From: Ostreococcus lucimarinus CCE9901
Lineage: Eukaryota; Chlorophyta; Mamiellophyceae; Mamiellales; Bathycoccaceae
Assembly: GCF_000092065.1 (NCBI RefSeq)
Contig: NC_009361.1
Location: 620,001-684,000, forward strand
DNA length: 64,000 nt
Reading direction: 5' to 3'
Shown here piece after piece: positions 45,481-54,974 of the stretch (the stretch's first letter is position 1; each line of letters begins with the position of its first letter). A program made the position numbers and the translations under genes. The notes beneath the pieces were generated by a model. The model saw nothing but the letters and a program-made list of their open reading frames with translations, did not search any database and was not told the DNA's origin.

Positions 45481-46791
45481 TTAGTCGCTGTCCTCGTCCT
45501 CGCTCTCGTCGAGCCAGTCGATGAACTTGGCGGCTTGCTTGCGAACGGCTTGGGCGACTTTGGGCTCGACGTCGATGCACGAGGCGGCGTCCACGTCTTC
45601 ATTCCAAGCCTTGATGACGTCTTCTTCGATGAGATCGAACTCGTAGAGCTGATTGAGAATAAGAGAGAACGCCTTAAAACCAGAAGTGGCGGTTTCGGTG
45701 ACGTAACGTTCGAAGGCGCACAAGAGCGCGCGTTGAAGCGCAGCATCCGGGCACGCGGCGCTCAAGTAATCCTTCTTCGCTTTGATTTGCGGAGGAATGG
45801 CCTCGTCTTCGTCAAAAACGGCTTCGAGGAGGAACAAGACGCCCATTTCCTTGGATTCGACGCCAAGGGCATCAGAGACGAGATATTCGGCCGTTTTCAC
45901 GGCGTCATTTTTCGCCGCGTACGCGCGAAGCTTGGACACTCGAGGATCCTCCTCTTCTTCCGAGCTCTCGTCCTCGATGGCGGCGTCCGCCATCTTATCC
46001 GCGACCACGGTGACCATGTTCGCCGCGCCGTCAGTAAGCTGTTCGATTGCTCGCGCTTTCGCGGCGGCGGCAGAAGTATCAGTCGCCCACTGGACTTCGT
46101 CATCGTCGTCGTCGTCGGCTTCAGAGGCGGAGGAAGCGTCGCCCGCCTCGGCGGGCGCGTCGTCGGTTTTTTCCTTCTTCTCCTTCTTCTCCTTCTTCTC
46201 TTTCTTCTCTTTCTTCTCTTTCTTCTCTTTCTTTTCCTTCTTTTCAGACTTACGTCGTCGACGTTCTTCGTCATCGATCGCTGCACCAGCCTCTTCGCGT
46301 TCGCGTTCGGCGCGGCGCAGTTGCTTTTCCTTTTTGTCCTTTTTAATTTCCGGAGGATTCTTGCAAATGTAACCACACAGCTTGTGTCGCATATCGACGT
46401 CGGAAAGCGCCCCGCACGCCTTACATTTCAAGTGAATCGTCTCTCGCTTGGTAATCTCAATCATCGTCTCCGGATTACCGCACGAAAAGCACTGCACGAA
46501 ACGTTTGATGAAACTCTCCAAACTCTGCGCGAGCTTCCCCGCGTCGTGCGCCCCGTTCACGATCGCGCGTCCTTCCTTTTCGTTAAAAGTCGTCTGCGCC
46601 CCGAGATCGTTCCCTAAAAACTTCAACGTGTACATCGGCGGTCGCGCCAACGCCTTGGACACCTCCACGAGGTTCGTCACGTTTGTCTTGATCCCGTTCC
46701 CGCGCCCCTCGATTTTAGACTGAATGGCTGGCATTTTATACCGATAAAACTGGTCCCCGGCGTTGGACGCCCCGATGTTTATCATCGCCAT
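45481..46791 (-). CDS. EIF5: Translation initiation factor eIF5
   Basis: 436 residues. The N-terminal eIF2beta/eIF5 domain begins MAMINIGASNAGDQFYRYKM and contains the zinc ribbon CFSCGNPETMIEITKRETIH...CKAC and the GAP region with an N-terminal Arg. The middle is acidic/basic with a Lys-Lys-Glu run at about 185-215. The C-terminal W2/HEAT domain (FLLEAVFDEDEAIPPQIKAK; LILNQLYEFDLIEEDVIKAW) ends with the acidic AA-box-like FIDWLDESEDEDSD. eIF5 is the GTPase-activating protein for eIF2 in the 43S/48S complex. Divergent from TGD4-like, with 352 bases between starts. Confidence 0.96.
   Translation of the reverse strand: MAMINIGASNAGDQFYRYKMPAIQSKIEGRGNGIKTNVTNLVEVSKALARPPMYTLKFLGNDLGAQTTFNEKEGRAIVNGAHDAGKLAQSLESFIKRFVQCFSCGNPETMIEITKRETIHLKCKACGALSDVDMRHKLCGYICKNPPEIKKDKKEKQLRRAEREREEAGAAIDDEERRRRKSEKKEKKEKKEKKEKKEKKEKKEKKEKTDDAPAEAGDASSASEADDDDDDEVQWATDTSAAAAKARAIEQLTDGAANMVTVVADKMADAAIEDESSEEEEDPRVSKLRAYAAKNDAVKTAEYLVSDALGVESKEMGVLFLLEAVFDEDEAIPPQIKAKKDYLSAACPDAALQRALLCAFERYVTETATSGFKAFSLILNQLYEFDLIEEDVIKAWNEDVDAASCIDVEPKVAQAVRKQAAKFIDWLDESEDEDSD
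46180..46246 (-). repeat. Lys-Lys-Glu coding tandem repeat in eIF5
   Basis: A nine-base repeat (ttcttctcc / ttcttctct on the plus strand) encodes consecutive KKE units in the linker between the eIF5 catalytic and W2 domains. Third-position drift between units shows it is an older repeat rather than a fresh expansion. Confidence 0.85.
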
Positions 46792-47143
46792 CGCGCCTCA
46801 CCTCTCGCGCTTCCGCGTCGCTCGTCCCGTTCGCGCCCCTCGCTCGTCTCTCGCGGCGCGTTCCGTCGTCGCTCGCCGACGCCCCCGCGCGCCGCCCTTC
46901 GTCCTTCGCCAGCCGTCGTCGCCGGTCGCCTCTCTTCTCGGCGTCGCGTGCGTCTCGCTCGCGCATGCACGTCTCGGTTCGCGTCGCGTTCGTCCTCGTC
47001 CGTGGCCTCGCGAGTCGTCACATGCACGTCTTCGTCGACGCGTCGCGGTGTCGCGATCGATGCGATTCGATCGCATCGCTCGATCGCGGCGGCGATTCGG
47101 TGGATTCGGTGTGATTCGCACTTCGCGGCGCGCGACGACGACC
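46792..47143. other. Divergent intergenic region eIF5 / TGD4-like
   Basis: 352 bases, CT-rich near eIF5 and CG-rich later. The TGD4 frame remains open upstream to 46763 (TTG), with in-frame ATGs at 47060 and 47144; sequence before 47060 is Arg/Ser/Pro-rich and probably untranslated. No RNA gene seen. Confidence 0.45.
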
Positions 47144-48631
47144 ATGGGCGCGCGAGATGGGCTGCGACACGCGCAGTTCAAACCTATGAAACGCGCCATG
47201 GACGGCGCGTTCGGCGATCGAGAGCACGGCGCGGCGGCGAACGTCGAGGGGACGACGCGCGCGCACGCGAGCGACGGATCGAGCTTCGTCATGACGCAGC
47301 CGAGCGGACTGGCGCGGTCGCAGCAGGTGTTCCTGGCGCAAAAGTTTTTAAATCTGCCGGCGATGCCGAGCTACGTCGAGAGCGAGGGAGGGATGGTGCT
47401 CGATCGAGTGGTGCTGAACGCGGGACGGGGGAATTGGTGGACGACGCTCACGGCGCGCGCGCGAGCGCAACGCGCGTGGAACACGGAACAAGTGCAAGAG
47501 GGGAAGGCGCATCGAGCGCTGTTGGATCCATCGATGTACGCGTTGGGAGGGAGGTTCAGGGCAAACGCGTTGGAGAACGTGGCGGTGAAAGCGATCGGGG
47601 AGTTGGGGTCGGTGAAGGGCGTCACGCGCGCGTTTGCGAAAAAGTTCAAGCTGAGCGACGAGAAGGACGACGACGCCGAGGCGGCGTTGAATCCACGCGG
47701 CAGGGTCTCCGTGCAAGCGAAACTTCCGTCGCATTTACTCAGTGTGGATTTGTCGCACAATGAGAGGTACCAAACGGACGATAGGTACGTGGACGGTCCC
47801 ACGTCGGCGTCGGTGAGCGTGTCCTCGCGCGGTCGTCGAGCGATCAACTACCGCGTGAGCGCGCGCAAGTGGTTGGGGGACTTGGTACCGTTCGATAGGA
47901 AGCACGGAGGAGGGATGCGAACGCCGCCGAGGAAAGAATTACAAGCTGGTGTGTCGTACGAGCAACAAGCGGTGTTATGGCGCGGTCGTCGACGCCGCAA
48001 ACCGAAATCATCGAGCGCGGTGAGCGGGTACACCGCGCTGCCGCAAGTGCCGACGATTACGGTGGGGGGAATTTACGGGGCGGTCGTGCGGAAGAGTTTA
48101 GATGATGATTACAAAGATGGCGAGCAAACTGAACTGCAAAATTTCGGCTCGTTATCTGTGAATGCACAAGTTGGGTCTTTCGCACGTCCTTTGCTCGATT
48201 TCACGTCGATCAATCTGCGACTCGACGCGGGCGGTATGGGAACGCCCAACAAGCCGCTCGACGCGGCGGCTCAAACACCACTGCCTCTGGCGGATCGTTT
48301 GATCACCATGGGGGGTCGATTGAAAGCAAATCCGGTTTCAGTGACGCTAAGTCTTGGACAGCAACTTCTCGGTCCGCTGCGATTCAGAGCCGAAGTGCGC
48401 GCCAGCGGCGCGGAGGCTTTGTCCGCCACGCGCGCGGGCCTCTCCGCGCTCAAGGAACGAAAGACCATGACGGAGGTTCGCGAGTCCATTCAAAAGCAAA
48501 TCGTGAAGCCAGAAGTTGTGTACGGCTTAGATTGTGCATTACCTCCAACGATCGGTAGTGCGCGCGTCGTAGCGTGGTACAACGCGACGAGACAGGAAGC
48601 CATGGCGGAGCTCCGACTGTTCGACTTGTAG
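47144..48631 (+). CDS. TGD4-like chloroplast outer-envelope lipid-transfer protein
   Basis: 495 residues from ATG 47144 (47060 is a possible earlier start). The N-terminus FKPMKRAMDGAFGDREHGAA then VEGTTRA resembles the opening of plant TGD4 (MDSAFWD...LEGTAR). RSQQVFLAQKFLNLPAMPSY and RGNWWTTLTARARAQ also match in order. The remainder has alternating beta-type segments (RVSVQAKLPSHLLSVDLSHN; SASVSVSSRGRRAINYRVSA; GRLKANPVSVTLSLGQQLLG) and a final WYNATRQEAMAELRLFDL, fitting a beta-barrel. TGD4 sits in the outer envelope and passes ER phosphatidic acid to the TGD1-2-3 transporter. Recognition is by motif order, not by search. Confidence 0.7.
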   Translation: MGARDGLRHAQFKPMKRAMDGAFGDREHGAAANVEGTTRAHASDGSSFVMTQPSGLARSQQVFLAQKFLNLPAMPSYVESEGGMVLDRVVLNAGRGNWWTTLTARARAQRAWNTEQVQEGKAHRALLDPSMYALGGRFRANALENVAVKAIGELGSVKGVTRAFAKKFKLSDEKDDDAEAALNPRGRVSVQAKLPSHLLSVDLSHNERYQTDDRYVDGPTSASVSVSSRGRRAINYRVSARKWLGDLVPFDRKHGGGMRTPPRKELQAGVSYEQQAVLWRGRRRRKPKSSSAVSGYTALPQVPTITVGGIYGAVVRKSLDDDYKDGEQTELQNFGSLSVNAQVGSFARPLLDFTSINLRLDAGGMGTPNKPLDAAAQTPLPLADRLITMGGRLKANPVSVTLSLGQQLLGPLRFRAEVRASGAEALSATRAGLSALKERKTMTEVRESIQKQIVKPEVVYGLDCALPPTIGSARVVAWYNATRQEAMAELRLFDL

Positions 48632-48695
48632 GAAAATATGTTTAGCAGCGCTGCAATGAATTAAAAGTGAATTCTAGTGTAACCAACAATCTCGT

Positions 48696-50090
48696 CTATC
48701 GCTTCGCGTCCTCTTCTTTCATGAGTTTATCTAAAGTGCTCATAAACTCAGGCACGCCCGTGCCTTCTTTCGCGCTTATGGGAAGAATTGCCACAGGCTG
48801 GTCGCCTATGGTTTCCTCGTCGAGCGCCTTGATGCCTTGAGTAATCTCATCCGTACGCAGGGCCGCCCACTCGAGGTCGGTTTTGTTCAGAACCAAGATG
48901 TGCGGTCTTTTGACGTACTCTGGGTTGTATAACTTCAACTCTTGACGCACCACGACGTAATCGCTCACCGGGTCTTGCCCCGAGGCGTCAACGACACAAA
49001 CCATTGAACGCGTGCGGCGCAAGTGTCGTAAAAACGCTCGACCAAGGCCCAAGCCCTTATGTGCACCCTCGATTAAACCTGGCAAATCAGCCATGACAGT
49101 CGATGACTCACCCGTCGGGGCGAGATCATCTTCGGTCTTAATCACCCCGAGATTCGGCATGAGTGTCGTAAAGGCGTAGTTGGCGATTTCCGGCGACGCC
49201 CGCGTGACGGCTTTCAACAGAGATGATTTCCCAACGTTAGGCAAACCAACCAAGCCACAATCGGCGACGACTCGCATCAATAACTCAATTGACAGCTCTT
49301 CGCCGTCCTCGCCCACCGTCGAAACCAACGAAGCGGTATCGATGGCGATGTCTGAAGCCTCAAAGTCTTCCTCCTTGCCGTTGCGCATTTTGCGATTCAC
49401 CTGACGCTGTTGTCTGCGCGCGGCTAATCCACCGCCCCCACCCTCGGCGACGAGTAAAGTCTGCCCGTGCTTGGTCATATCACCCAAGAGCTCGCCTGTG
49501 CGTTTGCGTCGGACCACCGTCCCCGGAGGCACTGGAATGTACATGTGTTCCTGATCCGGCGCCACGCGATGCCGCTCGCGGCCGCCGCTCGCGTGTTCCG
49601 CCGCGCTTCCGTGATACCCCTTCTTCGCTCGCCACGTCTTGCGTTCGTGTAAATGCAACAGCGAATCACACGTGCGATCGACTCGCAGGTACACGTTCCC
49701 TCCTCGTCCCCCATCCGCGGGTTCTGCCGCCGGTAACTCGATATACTTTTTCAAGTTGCGTCCCCACTGGTACTTGAAATTCTTGACCACTTTCGGTTTA
49801 GACGTCCCCGTCCACGACTCGCCCTCGCCGCCCTGCCCGCCGACGACGATGATTTGCGCCTCGTCAAAGTACAGGTGTTTCTCCTTCGCCGCGATCGTCG
49901 CGCCGCCGTCGCTCGGCCTCTTCCCCGCGCGCTTCGCCCCCTCCCCCCACGCCGCCTTGCCGCCGCCGCCTCGACGTCGCGGGACGTTGGACGCGGACGA
50001 TTTACCGCCGCCGGGCCCGCTCGCGGACGCGCGACGTCCGCTCGAGCTCGGTTCCGGTTTCGCCATCGCCACGCATCGCATCGCGCGCAT
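48696..50090 (-). CDS. OBGC: Chloroplast Obg GTPase (ObgC)
   Basis: 464 residues from ATG 50090; the open frame continues to a TTG at 50273 but that part is antisense-like and lacks a start. Gly/Ser/Arg-rich transit peptide, then the Obg fold (LYFDEAQIIVVGGQGGEGES; PADGGRGGNVYLRVD; MYIPVPPGTVVRRK; LLVAEGGGGGLA) with its Gly-rich loops. The GTPase domain has GLVGLPNVGKSSLLKAV (G1), YAFTTLMPNLGVI (switch I), VMADLPGLIEGAHKGLGLG (G3) and ILVLNKTDLEW (G4). ObgC acts in plastid ribosome assembly and thylakoid development. The usual about 40-residue C-terminal OCT domain of some Obg proteins is absent. Confidence 0.93.
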   Translation of the reverse strand: MRAMRCVAMAKPEPSSSGRRASASGPGGGKSSASNVPRRRGGGGKAAWGEGAKRAGKRPSDGGATIAAKEKHLYFDEAQIIVVGGQGGEGESWTGTSKPKVVKNFKYQWGRNLKKYIELPAAEPADGGRGGNVYLRVDRTCDSLLHLHERKTWRAKKGYHGSAAEHASGGRERHRVAPDQEHMYIPVPPGTVVRRKRTGELLGDMTKHGQTLLVAEGGGGGLAARRQQRQVNRKMRNGKEEDFEASDIAIDTASLVSTVGEDGEELSIELLMRVVADCGLVGLPNVGKSSLLKAVTRASPEIANYAFTTLMPNLGVIKTEDDLAPTGESSTVMADLPGLIEGAHKGLGLGRAFLRHLRRTRSMVCVVDASGQDPVSDYVVVRQELKLYNPEYVKRPHILVLNKTDLEWAALRTDEITQGIKALDEETIGDQPVAILPISAKEGTGVPEFMSTLDKLMKEEDAKR

Positions 50091-50512
50091 CGTCGTCGTC
50101 GTCGTCGCGCGTCGCGCGTCCACGTCGCGCGCGACGCGGCGAAGTGCGGCCGCGGACGCGACGACGCGAAAAAGCGAAAAAAGGGCGCGTCCACGGTTTT
50201 CGTTCGCAAACGTCGTATGTAGATCGTTCGCGACGCGAAGAGTCAGAGCGGGTTGACGCCTCGAAAGTAACAAGGTGTGGGGCGGTGGCCGACGTCTCCA
50301 TCATAATTTCGAAAAATTCAATGGTTAAAACCGTCTCATCATATGGATAAAACCGTGGAATCGCCTCCCGACGATTCCGGAAGAATCAATACCGGCGAAA
50401 CACGACGCGCGAGGCGTGATTGCGCGGCGAAAAAGGGTGAAAAACTTGGGCGTTACGGTTGAGGTCGAGTTACAACGAACGACGAACTTCTAAAGACTAA
50501 TGCGCGCGTCGT
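50091..50512. other. Intergenic region upstream of ObgC
   Basis: 422 bases between two minus-strand genes. Near ObgC it is CG-rich; 50300-50345 is AT-richer, likely the NOL6 3' flank. Weak open frames only; no RNA gene recognised. Confidence 0.45.
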
Positions 50513-53500
50513 TCACGTGAGAACCTTTTCCACGAAGTCGGCGCCGGCGATGGTGGCGATTTCTTCGATGACATCCTCTCGCGCGGGGGGATCGGGGTTG
50601 GGTAACCAAGACAAAGAGTCGGGAAGCGCCGCGTCCGCGTGGACGGCGTTTGGCTTGAACGCGACGCCGACGACGTCGCCTCCGTATTTATCCACAAACA
50701 TCAGCGCAGTGCCACCGACTCGATCTTCGGCATCCTTAATGAAACATTCGGTCGGGTCGAATCCTATGAGTAACGCCTCTCGCGCCTTGTCCGGACCTTT
50801 GTTCAAAAGCTTGGGCGGAAGTTTCGCGAGCTTGATGCTTTGCGCCAAGGTTTCTTCCTCGTCCTCATCTACGACGCTCATTTCGTTCTCGAACTGCGCT
50901 CGCATTCGCTTGTACAAGCGCTTGCTAGGGAACAACGCATGTTTTGGGAACGGCAGCGCGGTTCGACGTAGAACAAAAGCGGCATCGAATCCACTGAGAG
51001 ACGGTTTGAAGAAGCGCTCCCAGCACTCCGTCTCAAACATAGAGTGCTTCGACACGCCTTCGAGCACGGCTTGCATCTCCGACTGCGCTCGAGCTGCGAT
51101 GGAAACGAGTCGTTTCAGAACGACTGCGCCTGGCCCACTTTGTGTGAGCCGAATCCCGCTCCTATCGTGCGGCGTGACTATGCACATTGCTGGCGCTGTT
51201 TTCGCCGTTCTGTCGATGCTCTCAATCTCGGCGTCGCTCACGATACCTTCGGGATCTAATACTACCGGATCGAACCAAATGTGCGACGCAAATAGATTCA
51301 AGAAGCGCAAAAATGCCACCTCGCGGGACATCGGAGGCAAAGCTGCGCCTGGGTTGACGAACAACAACGCCACGAGGGCCTCGATCGCTTCGTCAGAAAG
51401 GTGTGGCGAAAACATGTGCGACGAGACCCAACGATTGATGAGCTGCGTCGAAAGGCCATACATCGGAAATCTTGCAGCAATTGATGCAATCAATCCAGCG
51501 TGAGATGCTCTCTCGATGAGTTTTCCCTCCGTCGCCTTGACGTGCGGACCACCGGCAGAGGCATTTACGTGAATGCGAAAAGCGTATCCTTCAAACAAAA
51601 TGTCAATCGCCTCTTCAGCGATGACACTTGGCATCGCGTAACTCTTTCGAAGAGACTCTGCGAGCTGTATGGCCATCATCGATCGCGTCTTTGCGATCGC
51701 GTCGGGGTCCTCTGGCCATCGACCGCTGCCCTCGAGGGACACCATGATGTCAAGAGTTTTGGGACATACAGCAATGTCGTCTTCGCTCTTTCCCAAGCCA
51801 ACGCCCGCACCGTGTGCTAGTGGATGCGGCGTCGGCGGAAATGGATCGGTTCCACGAAATGCTCCGCTCAAAGGCTGGACGTTGTTCACTTTGAGGGGCA
51901 TTTCTTTCAAATCCTTCATTCGTTTCGCCAAGCGATCCAACGTCTGAAGCAAACTCGCCGGAGAAGTACCTTCTTTCGAGCTGGCAATCTTGCTCAGAGG
52001 CTCGTCGAACATCTTTGAGCTCCATTCTATCTCATCGACGTTTGCCAGGTTGAGCTTCAGCGCTTGTTCGGCGACAATAGCTGGTATGTGATGTCGATTC
52101 GTCGGCGGAACAAAATCCCACACCACCGATTCACAGATTCGTCCATCCTTGAAGCGACGGAGCTCGGACCGTTCGCCCCAAAACTTGCGAAATTCTTTAG
52201 CTTCTTTGTCATCAGCCGAACTCGGACCGATGTCGACCAGTCGCAACGCGTGTTCAGGATCCAAAATTACCCCAACCCATATCTTGCACGATGCACTCCC
52301 GACGGTGTCGACGCTCGAACTTTGCGGCTCAAACGCACGAACGAGTTTTGCACGATCGCTCAAAGCGCGAGTAACAATACGTGCTACGTCTGATTCTGCG
52401 GTACGACGCCCACCCAAGTCACATTCGCCTTCATCTGCATTAACCATCACGTCGACGTGCATATGCAAATCGTACCGAACCGCGGCGGGACATTGGCCAA
52501 GTAACACGTTGCTAAACGCGGAATGACTAGATCTCTTCAACTCAGACGCTGAAAGTATCGCCTCGTGAATTAGCTCCTGCACCGCGCTCGCAGACATTCT
52601 CGCCATAATATTCACATGTCCACAAGGTCCAAGGAAAACGTTTGCGAAAGCGCGCTGCCACTCGCCCGCTTCTGCGGGTTTACCGCTTGCGTACAAACCC
52701 TTCTTAAAGAAGCCAGGCTTAGCGAGCGCGTTAATCGCGGCCCGAAACATCTGGCTAGTGTCCATACTACTACTCAATTGACCACCTCGCTCTAGCATGT
52801 ATGCGAAGAGCATCGAAATGAAAAATCCACTGACGCCATCCGCTGCGTCCAGCAACCGCCTTCCCTGCGCCCATCGCTTGAATAGCACCACCGCACCGGG
52901 CAAACTCTTCGCTTTCTTCGATGCTGCGGCAAAGAACTGTGCATGCATGCGTGCATACATGTCTTCCGCGATGGACTGGTTGTAATGCGGGCTCGCCGGC
53001 CGCACGTCTCCCCGTGCCAGCCTTCGCACGTTTGCTCTGTTAGGCAACAATCGAACCGATGCGAAAGTTTCGGGGTCTATCGTCAAAAACAAACGAAGTG
53101 CTTTTTTATTTTGCTTTTCTCCAAAGTGTACCGTGATATACGGCTTCCTTGCATCGCGGTGCTGGTCCATCACTTCGCACGACCACTCGGACGACTTCGA
53201 CAACTTTTTATGCAACACGTCCAGGTACACCGCTCGCTTGAAGTGATACCTGTGATCTAAATAATCCTTTTCTTGAAAGAACGACCGAGGCATTTCTACC
53301 GCGACGTCCACGACGACCCCTCCGTCACCATTCATGGGTACGTTGAAGCACCCTCCCTCTGCGTGACTCCCAATCGAGACGACCCGCGTCGGCGGCGCGA
53401 ATTTCAACGTCTTCCCCTCCACCTCCTCGCACTCCACCGCAAACCACGCCGGTGATTTGGCTTTAATTTCCTTCTCTTTCAACTCTACGTCGGTGTGTCG

Positions 53501-53866
53501 TCGATCAAACGTCTCGTCAGTCTCGTTTCTTCGCGACTCGTTCGCCCGTTCGTCCTCGTCGTCCTCCTCGCGCGTCTTCGGTCTCAGTCATATGCTTGTC
53601 AATGTAAACATCACGAGGATATTCAGTTCTCAAAGATTAATATGTCTTCATCACCGACCGTCGACGCGCGTGGATGAGCCCTCGGCCCGGCTCCTCCTCG
53701 CTCACCGCGCGTTCGCTCGCTTCGTCGCACCTCGCACCGCCTCGCGCACCGCCCCGAGCGCGTCCTCGCTCGACGCCCGCGCGCGCGCTGTCGCCGCGCA
53801 TTCGTTCACGATCTCTCGCGCCAGCGTCTCGTCGTACGACGCGGCGGCGAACGCTTCGTCGTCCAT
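50513..53866 (-). CDS. NOL6: Nucleolar RNA-associated protein NOL6/Nrap/UTP22, two exons
   Basis: Exon 1 53706-53866, exon 2 50513-53582; 1,076 residues, near the usual family size. Exon 1 reads MDDEAFAAASYDETLAREIV and is helical. Exon 2 starts in a charged linker, then the Nrap core: VVSIGSHAEGGCFN, VDVAVEMPRSFFQEKDYLDH then RYHFKRAVYL (the family hallmark), GAVVLFKRWAQGRRLLDAAD then GVSGFFISMLFAYML, KFWGERSELRRFKDGRICES, and C-terminal VFVN-type blocks (HIWFDPVVLDPEGI; PKLLNKGPDKAREALLIGFD). Nrap/UTP22 carries inactive poly(A)-polymerase-like modules and is part of the small-subunit processome. The exon 2 frame begins only at TTG, demanding the upstream exon. Confidence 0.88.
53583..53705 (-). 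other. Intron of NOL6 (123 nt)
   Basis: On the minus strand: donor cgcg|gtgagcg, acceptor atgactgag|accgaag. Phase 2: the split codon cg|a gives Arg. A cattgac branch-like motif is about 17 bases upstream of the acceptor. Both flanking frames are closed by stops within the intron (tga at the donor, tga at the acceptor). Confidence 0.78.
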
Positions 53867-54144
53867 CGTTCGTTTCCCTCGCTTCCCTCGCGAGCGCGCC
53901 TCCGGGACGACGACGCGACGACGCGCCGTCGCGATGTGAGGCGCGCCGCAGCCGCCACTCGGCGCGTCGAGGGATCGATTGATTGGTTGATTGCGGCGTG
54001 CGATGACTCGAATGCGTCATCGCACGGCGCGCGAATCGCGAATCGTGAAAACTCGCGACGAAAGCGCGGACGCGACGCGGACCGAGGCGCGTCAACGGCG
54101 CGCGACGCGCGTCTAGAACGAGCGAAGGACGAACGAAGGCGAGG

Positions 54145-54915
54145 ATGAATGCTCTGACGCAGATTAAGAATACGCAAAAGGCGACGATGCGGGAGATTGA
54201 GAGCGGGATGGGGGAGGAGGCGTCGTGGCACGCGAGATATAAGCACTCGGCGTACGTCTATGCCGGTGGATTAGCGTTCAACATGACGGAAGGGGACATT
54301 CTGGCGGTGTTCTCACAGTTTGGGGAGGTCGTCGACGTCAACTTGGTGCGCGACGAGGAGAAGGGTAGGAGTCGAGGATTCGCGTTCATTTGTTACGCCG
54401 ATCAGCGCTCGACGGTGTTAGCGGTGGATAACTTAAACGGTGCCACCGTTGTGGGACGAACGATCAAAGTCGATCACGTGGATGATTACAAGATGAAGAA
54501 CGAAGACGACGCGAACGCGAGAGAGTGGAAGTGCGCGTGCGGGTCTGAGAATTTCAAGTTCCGAGAAGCGTGTTTTAAGTGCGGTGCGCCTCGACCGGTG
54601 GTTAAGAGTGCGGTAGAGGAAGAACTAGAAAGACCCATCGCGGCAGACGGTGGTCGTGAAACTCGCGTTGAGGATAGTCGAGACGTCGTTGACGCGGCGG
54701 GTCCTCGAAACGCCGACGCGGAGGACGAAGATGCGCGAATCATTCGTGAGCTTATGGAGCGTAAAGCCGCGGCTATCGCGCGTGCAGAGGCTGCGGCGAA
54801 AGGTCTAACTATTCCTGGGGACGAGAAGGATGAGAAGAGAGATAGAAAACGGCATAAGAAGGAAAAAAAGGAGAAGAAGGAACGTCGCAGAGAACGCAGT
54901 CGGAGCCGAGACTAA
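54145..54915 (+). CDS. RBMX2: RBMX2/Ist3-type splicing factor with RanBP2 zinc finger
   Basis: 256 residues. It begins MNALTQIKNTQKATMREIES then ASWHARYKHSAYVYAGGL, the family start. RRM: YVYAGGLAFNMTEGDILAVF (RNP2), RSRGFAFICY (RNP1), LAVDNLNGATVVGRTIKVDH. Next comes a RanBP2-type zinc finger (WKCACGSENFKFREACFKCG, C-x-C...C-x2-C). The tail is acidic, then Lys/Arg-rich (KKEKKEKKERRRERSRSRD), RS-like. In yeast Ist3/Snu17 and human RBMX2 belong to the RES complex of the activated spliceosome. The extra zinc finger is not in the yeast protein. Confidence 0.92.
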   Translation: MNALTQIKNTQKATMREIESGMGEEASWHARYKHSAYVYAGGLAFNMTEGDILAVFSQFGEVVDVNLVRDEEKGRSRGFAFICYADQRSTVLAVDNLNGATVVGRTIKVDHVDDYKMKNEDDANAREWKCACGSENFKFREACFKCGAPRPVVKSAVEEELERPIAADGGRETRVEDSRDVVDAAGPRNADAEDEDARIIRELMERKAAAIARAEAAAKGLTIPGDEKDEKRDRKRHKKEKKEKKERRRERSRSRD

Positions 54916-54974
54916 CTAGTTGTAGCATCATTTGTAGCGAGATATCATGATTTTAGCGTCTATTACAAATATAT

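Noticed and set aside
46180-46246. KKE repeat as a sign of contamination or assembly error
   Set aside because: It is in frame in the linker of eIF5, where such charged low-complexity runs are normal.
53637-54246. Minus-strand Arg-rich frames between NOL6 and RBMX2
   Set aside because: Shadows of the NOL6 first exon and the RBMX2 start; low-complexity composition.
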